Assembly (NCBI GenBank): GCA_018500045.2
Contig: JAHBAQ020000076.1
Coordinates: forward strand, 1 to 8,117
DNA length: 8,117 nt
DNA from: Candidatus Shapirobacteria bacterium
GTDB lineage: Bacteria; Patescibacteriota; Microgenomatia; UBA12405
Reading direction: 5' to 3'
In this document: in pieces, positions 5,475 through 8,117 of the stretch
Numbering within the stretch: the stretch's first letter is position 1
How the letters are laid out: every line of letters begins with the position of its first letter
Notes under the pieces: generated by a model
Told to the model about the DNA's origin: nothing
Database searches by the model: none
The model's input: the letters and a program-made list of their open reading frames with translations, nothing else
Program-made: the position numbers and the translations under genes

Positions 5475-5483
5475 ATTATAACA
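5475..5483 (-). promoter_or_regulatory. murB: Extended -10 promoter of murB, leaderless start
   Basis: On the minus strand TG-T-TATAAT, a perfect extended -10 element, is followed by 6 bases and ATG 5468. The transcript should start on the A of the start codon. The place for a -35 box (about 5498-5503) falls inside the REP-like palindrome and has no consensus match. Confidence 0.65.
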
Positions 5484-5488
5484 AAAAG

Positions 5489-5516
5489 GTAGGGGTGTAT
5501 TACCATACGCCCCTAC
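5489..5516. repeat. REP-like palindrome upstream of murB
   Basis: GTAGGGGTGTAT (5489-5500) and ATACGCCCCTAC (5505-5516) form a 12-pair stem (one G-U) around TACC. The 5' GTAG is the tetranucleotide that RAYT transposases recognise next to REP hairpins. It lies 21 to 48 bases upstream of the predicted murB transcription start, over the -35 region, and is the better preserved of the two copies. Confidence 0.8.
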
Positions 5517-5621
5517 AAAAGGGGAAAATTGAACTTAAAATTTATCTTATAAAATATTAAATTTGAGATAGTAAAAAAATATGGGTTGCGAGTGTGGAAA
5601 AGTGGAGAAAAATTAAAATAA

Positions 5622-5655
5622 CCTATAATTTTTTAGAGGAGATTTTTGGTATAAT
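5622..5655 (+). promoter_or_regulatory. Probable promoter of the 5679-6224/ruvC unit
   Basis: A perfect TATAAT lies at 5650-5655, with CCTATAA at 5622-5628 in the position it holds before other promoters here. The -35 region is only T-rich. The predicted start near 5662 gives a leader of about 17 bases, with at most a weak purine-rich ribosome site (AAAGAG, 5670-5675). Confidence 0.5.
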
Positions 5656-5678
5656 TAGAGAAGAAAATTAAAGAGATT

Positions 5679-6224
5679 ATGCTGGAATATTTTGTAGAAT
5701 CGGGTAGAGAAGAGGATTGGGTAAAACCTCCAGTTAAGGGAGAGTTGTTATTTGGAGTGGAAAAAAATTCTAATTATGAAACTACTGGATTGGAATATAT
5801 TTGGAGATTAATGGTGGTCAATGATTCCATTGGAAATGGAACTTTGGTTGAGTTAAAAGGTTTGTTGATTTCAAATTCATTAAAAAATGGAATATTCTCA
5901 ACTAGGCCAAATTATGAACGAATTAGTGAGCTTGGTGATGTTTTTGGCAACAGAGATACTGATGTATATCGGTCAAAATATTTTAGAGCGAGTGAATTTG
6001 AAGTGTGTCAGTTTTTTGTAGCCGCCAGGGTGTTTTTTAATTTACCGAAACAGAAAGAAAAAAATGATCCTGTTCGTGGTTTTAATGCATTTGCTAATCA
6101 AGTTTTGGTTAATGATAATTATTTACCGAAAACAGAAAGAACAGTAGATAGAGCTTATAATTGGGCATTGAGAGTTAATCTTGATGTTATTCTAAATAAT
6201 GACAAACAGAGTTTTAGGAATTGA
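5679..6224 (+). CDS. Unknown protein of 181 residues upstream of ruvC
   Basis: I do not recognise this protein. It looks like a genuine gene: AT-rich codon use like its neighbours, a promoter just upstream, and a 26-base overlap with ruvC, implying one transcript. The product is soluble, with no signal peptide or membrane segment. Visible features are an aromatic and acidic N-terminus (MLEYFVESGREEDWVKPP), a hydrophobic core around TGLEYIWRLMVVND (residues 37-50), and a stretch ASEFEVCQFFVAARVFFNLPKQKEKNDP (about 108-135). Only one Cys and no obvious catalytic motif are seen. The place directly before ruvC is where many bacteria carry yebC, but this is not YebC. A link to DNA repair is suggested only by position. 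Confidence 0.7.
   Translation: MLEYFVESGREEDWVKPPVKGELLFGVEKNSNYETTGLEYIWRLMVVNDSIGNGTLVELKGLLISNSLKNGIFSTRPNYERISELGDVFGNRDTDVYRSKYFRASEFEVCQFFVAARVFFNLPKQKEKNDPVRGFNAFANQVLVNDNYLPKTERTVDRAYNWALRVNLDVILNNDKQSFRN
6185..6193 (+). promoter_or_regulatory. ruvC: Possible internal promoter of ruvC
   Basis: TG-T-TATTCT, inside the preceding gene, ends 5 bases before ATG 6199, the same spacing as in the leaderless genes of the window. The hexamer is a weaker match (TATTCT), so ruvC may instead rely on read-through and coupled translation. Confidence 0.3.
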
Positions 6225-6690
6225 TCCGGGATTGGCAAACACGGGATGGGCAGTTTTGGAACCGGTTAGTGGTAATCCGGAATTTAAATTGATCGAATGT
6301 GGATGTTTGAGGACAAAAATTACCAGCACGTCAGCAAAAAGATTAAATATGATTTATGACGAGTTGGAAGGATTAATTAAAAAATATAAAGTCGAAGCAG
6401 TGGTTTTTGAAAGTTTATTTTTTGCTAAAAATGCTAAGTCGGCATTGAAAGTGGCCGAGGCAATTGGAGTAATAAAAATTTGTGGGGAGAGAAACGGTAT
6501 TGAAGTGGCCGAATTCACACCGTTACAAGTAAAGATGGCGCTGGTAGGTTATGGTCGGGCAGAAAAAGAACAGGTGGAAGAAATGGTGAGAAACTTTTTG
6601 TGCTTAAAAGAAAATATTTCACCGTCGCACGCATCAGATGCGGTGGCAGTAGGGTTGACGTATTTATTTACTAATCAACAACTAACTTAA
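6199..6690 (+). CDS. ruvC: Holliday junction resolvase RuvC
   Basis: RuvC is the dimeric endonuclease that cuts Holliday junctions symmetrically, working with RuvAB. The 163-residue length is normal. The RNase H-like fold signatures are complete: GIDPGLANTGWAVL with Asp9, VVFESLFF with Glu71, and SHASDAVAVGL with His144 and Asp147. His at the third position, as in Thermus RuvC, replaces the Asp of the E. coli enzyme. NAKSALKVAEAIGVIK (78-93) and EFTPLQVKMALVGYGRAEKEQV (105-126) match the conserved substrate-binding region. ATG 6199 lies 26 bases before the end of the preceding gene, with no Shine-Dalgarno site, so translation is probably coupled or from a leaderless mRNA. Its last 20 bases overlap the convergent gene 6671-7135. 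Confidence 0.95.
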   Translation: MTNRVLGIDPGLANTGWAVLEPVSGNPEFKLIECGCLRTKITSTSAKRLNMIYDELEGLIKKYKVEAVVFESLFFAKNAKSALKVAEAIGVIKICGERNGIEVAEFTPLQVKMALVGYGRAEKEQVEEMVRNFLCLKENISPSHASDAVAVGLTYLFTNQQLT

Positions 6691-7135
6691 GTAATTGTTG
6701 ATTTTTGTATTCGTCAATGATGGCTCGGTTGGGTACTATGAAGGTTCTATCTTCTGAAACTTTACCAATACCAGCTTGTTCAATGAAGTTAACTAAGCCG
6801 ATGGGTCGTTGATGTCTACCGTTTGGGTTTTGGATGATTATCCGACCTGTTTGACTGTCAATAAAATCTTTTTTAGATTCTTGTGGTGGATAATAAACTA
6901 AAACTTGTTGAGTTACGTCTTGGTTGTCAACTTTGCTAGTAATATTGAATATGGTATCTCGAGGAAATTTGCGGAAGATATCTTCGGCAGCCTGAAGAAG
7001 TTGTCGGCTTTTTTTGCCTTGTTCCTGTTGATTTTTAAGACGTTCTCTTTGTTCTATCAGTCCAATAATTTCCCCATGGTCACGTTGTTTGACCCGGAGT
7101 AACTCAGAAGGGCTGAGGCCTCTTTCACTAGTCAT
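6671..7135 (-). CDS. Unknown charged protein, 154 residues
   Basis: I do not recognise this protein. Residues about 10-58 (from ELLRVKQRDH to EDIFRKFPRD) are very rich in Lys, Arg, Glu and Gln without Pro or Gly breaks, so a long helix or coiled coil is likely. Residues 60-100 look like beta strands (TIFNITSKVDNQDVTQQVLVYYPP). The C-terminal part has IGLVNFIEQAGIGKVSEDRTFIVPNRAIIDEY. No membrane segment, signal peptide or cysteines are seen. The gene sits in reverse orientation between ruvC and ruvA, overlapping the end of ruvC by 20 bases and sharing a 54-base divergent promoter region with ruvA. The start at ATG 7135 is supported by an extended -10 box 9 bases upstream. Composition matches the neighbours. 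Confidence 0.75.
   Translation of the reverse strand: MTSERGLSPSELLRVKQRDHGEIIGLIEQRERLKNQQEQGKKSRQLLQAAEDIFRKFPRDTIFNITSKVDNQDVTQQVLVYYPPQESKKDFIDSQTGRIIIQNPNGRHQRPIGLVNFIEQAGIGKVSEDRTFIVPNRAIIDEYKNQQLLKLVVD
6673..6706 (+). terminator. Possible terminator at the ruvC stop codon
   Basis: AATCAACAA (6673-6681) pairs with TTGTTGATT (6695-6703), nine pairs, and T-rich sequence (6702-6706) follows. The 13-base loop contains the palindrome ACTTAAGT and the ruvC stop. On the other strand it overlaps the 3' end of the convergent gene. The stem is AT-rich, so it is modest. Confidence 0.45.
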
Positions 7136-7144
7136 ATGGTAGGT

Positions 7145-7153
7145 ATTATAACA
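7145..7153 (-). promoter_or_regulatory. Extended -10 promoter of the minus-strand gene
   Basis: TG-T-TATAAT on the minus strand is identical to the murB element. It ends 9 bases before ATG 7135, so the leader would be only about 3 bases: effectively leaderless. Confidence 0.6.
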
Positions 7154-7154
7154 T

Positions 7155-7183
7155 TTGGATAATATTCGGGTTTAGGGTAAAAT
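7155..7183 (+). promoter_or_regulatory. ruvA: Promoter of ruvA, leaderless start
   Basis: TTGGAT (7155-7160), 17 bases, then TAAAAT (7178-7183), then 6 bases to ATG 7190. The transcript should start on the A of the start codon. The -35 box lies next to the divergent gene's -10 element (7145-7153), so polymerases may compete for this space. Confidence 0.6.
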
Positions 7184-7189
7184 GGGTTT

Positions 7190-7759
7190 ATGATTTCGAG
7201 TTTGACAGGAAAAATAAATCGGATATGGGGAAATAATTGTGAGGTAGAAGTGGGTGGAGTAGGGTATTTGCTTTTTGTAGGAAAAAATTTTTTGAAAAAA
7301 CATAATGTGGGTGAAGATTTGACAGTGGCGACTTATATGGCAGTATCGGAAAATGATATTAATTTGTTTGGTTTTGAGAATTGGGAAGAAGTAGATTTGT
7401 TTAAAATGTTAATTTCAGTGTCGGGGGTGGGACCAAAAACAGCGGCAGGAATTTTGGGAGAGACAGAAAGTTTGGCAATTATTAAAGCAATTGGAAATGC
7501 GGATGTAAGTTTCTTTGAGAAGATTAAGGGAATAGGTAAGAAAACCGCCCAACGAATTATTATCGATTTAAAATCAAAAATTGGTGGTTTGGGTGAGTTA
7601 GATTTGTCTCAAGATGAAAATTTAGCAGATGATGAGTTGGTGATGAGTTTGAAACAATTAGGTTTTGATAAAAAGGAAATTGATAAAGTGACAGGAAAAT
7701 TACCAAAAGAATTAGAAACAACTGAGGCAAAATTGAGTTGGTGTTTGAGTAATTTGTAA
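7190..7759 (+). CDS. ruvA: Holliday junction DNA helicase subunit RuvA
   Basis: RuvA is the tetrameric protein that binds the four-way junction and loads the RuvB motor for branch migration. The 189-residue product shows all three domains: an OB-fold at 1-62 (MISSLTGKINRIWGNNCEVEVGGVGYLLFV and NDINLFGF), two helix-hairpin-helix motifs (LISVSGVGPKTAAGIL, 74-89; FEKIKGIGKKTAQRII, 109-124), and, after an acidic linker, a C-terminal RuvB-binding domain (about 146-189: DDELVMSLKQLGFDKKEI). Start ATG 7190 follows the -10 box by 6 bases and has no Shine-Dalgarno site. It is 6 bases ahead of ruvB and in one transcript with it. ruvC is kept apart from this pair by the minus-strand gene. Confidence 0.96.
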   Translation: MISSLTGKINRIWGNNCEVEVGGVGYLLFVGKNFLKKHNVGEDLTVATYMAVSENDINLFGFENWEEVDLFKMLISVSGVGPKTAAGILGETESLAIIKAIGNADVSFFEKIKGIGKKTAQRIIIDLKSKIGGLGELDLSQDENLADDELVMSLKQLGFDKKEIDKVTGKLPKELETTEAKLSWCLSNL

Positions 7760-7765
7760 AAAATT

Positions 7766-8098
7766 ATGAAAAAAGAGGACAAAATAAAAGAAGAAGATAA
7801 AACTCTAAATCCAAAAGCGGAAGTGGAAGAAAAAATTGTCGAAAAGAAATTGCGACCACAGAGATTAAACGAATTTATTGGCCAGGAAAAATTAAAAGAA
7901 CAGTTGGATATTTTTTTGAAAGCGGCACAATCGAGAAATGAAGCTTTGGATCATATTTTATTTTATGGTCCACCCGGTTTAGGAAAGACAACTTTAGCCT
8001 GTTTAATGGCTCGGGAAATGAATTCTAATATCAAGATGACCTCTGGTCCGGCGTTAACTCGGGCCGGGGATTTGGCGTCAATTTTGACAGGTTTAAAG
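7766..8098 (+). CDS. ruvB: Holliday junction helicase motor RuvB, N-terminal part
   Basis: The first 111 codons of RuvB are present; the frame ends where the right-hand adapter begins. RuvB is the hexameric AAA+ ATPase that drives branch migration with RuvA. LRPQRLNEFIGQEKLKEQL (29-47), LDHILFYGPPGLGKTTLA (61-78, with the Walker A motif at 68-75) and TSGPALTRAGDLASILTGL (92-110) are characteristic. Walker B, sensor motifs and the winged-helix domain lie beyond the window. The 28-residue N-terminal extension is almost all Lys and Glu. ATG 7766 lies 6 bases after the ruvA stop with no ribosome site, so translation is likely coupled to ruvA. Confidence 0.95.
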
Positions 8099-8117
8099 CT
8101 GTCTCTTATACACATCT
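8099..8117. other. Tn5/Nextera mosaic-end adapter (right)
   Basis: CTGTCTCTTATACACATCT is the exact reverse complement of the first 19 bases. It marks the end of a tagmented molecule; genomic DNA stops at 8098, inside ruvB. Confidence 0.97.

Noticed and set aside
1..8117. A Tn5-type composite transposon bounded by the 19-base inverted ends
   Set aside because: The sequence is the engineered mosaic end at the exact window edges, cutting two genes, with no transposase or resistance gene inside.
1..8117. tRNA or rRNA genes
   Set aside because: I looked in the gaps for cloverleaf arms and TTCRA-type T-loops and found none; the hairpins found do not fit a tRNA.

Overview
The window is an AT-rich fragment from a bacterium, most likely a member of the Candidate Phyla Radiation (Patescibacteria). 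The reasons are compact gene packing, a PEGA-domain membrane protein divergent from mreB, a WecG/TagA enzyme, ruvC/ruvA/ruvB, several unknown proteins, and genes that mostly lack a Shine-Dalgarno site. The phylum is inferred from gene content; there is no rRNA here. UGA is used as a stop (mreB and the 2921-3487 gene), so code 25 is not in use. Both ends (1-19, 8099-8117) are 19-base Tn5/Nextera mosaic ends, so genomic DNA runs from 20 to 8098 and the outer two genes are cut by library preparation.

Layout: a PEGA protein (-, cut) is divergent from mreB (+). After a 338-base AT-rich gap comes a WecG/TagA-type glycosyltransferase (+). Then lies an island of two accessory genes (about 2735-4615): an orphan of 188 residues and a 240-residue Nudix-like protein, each with its own promoter, structured leader and Shine-Dalgarno site. 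The second ends at a strong terminator that faces murB (-). Upstream of murB is a REP-like palindrome, and a second copy lies inside the murB reading frame. Next come an unknown gene and ruvC (+, overlapping by 26 bases), an unknown gene on the minus strand, then ruvA and the start of ruvB (+).

Two styles of gene expression stand out. The housekeeping genes carry a -10 box 5-6 bases before the start codon, so their mRNAs should begin at the start codon (leaderless). The two accessory genes instead have leaders of more than 100 bases with long hairpins, a shared 14-base box and an AAAGGGG ribosome site, and the second is much richer in G+C. This contrast, plus the in-frame REP insertion and the missing Tyr-Arg segment in MurB, are the most interesting things here. 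Functionally, mreB and murB belong to cell-wall synthesis and shape, WecG/TagA to a surface glycopolymer, and ruvABC to Holliday-junction processing.
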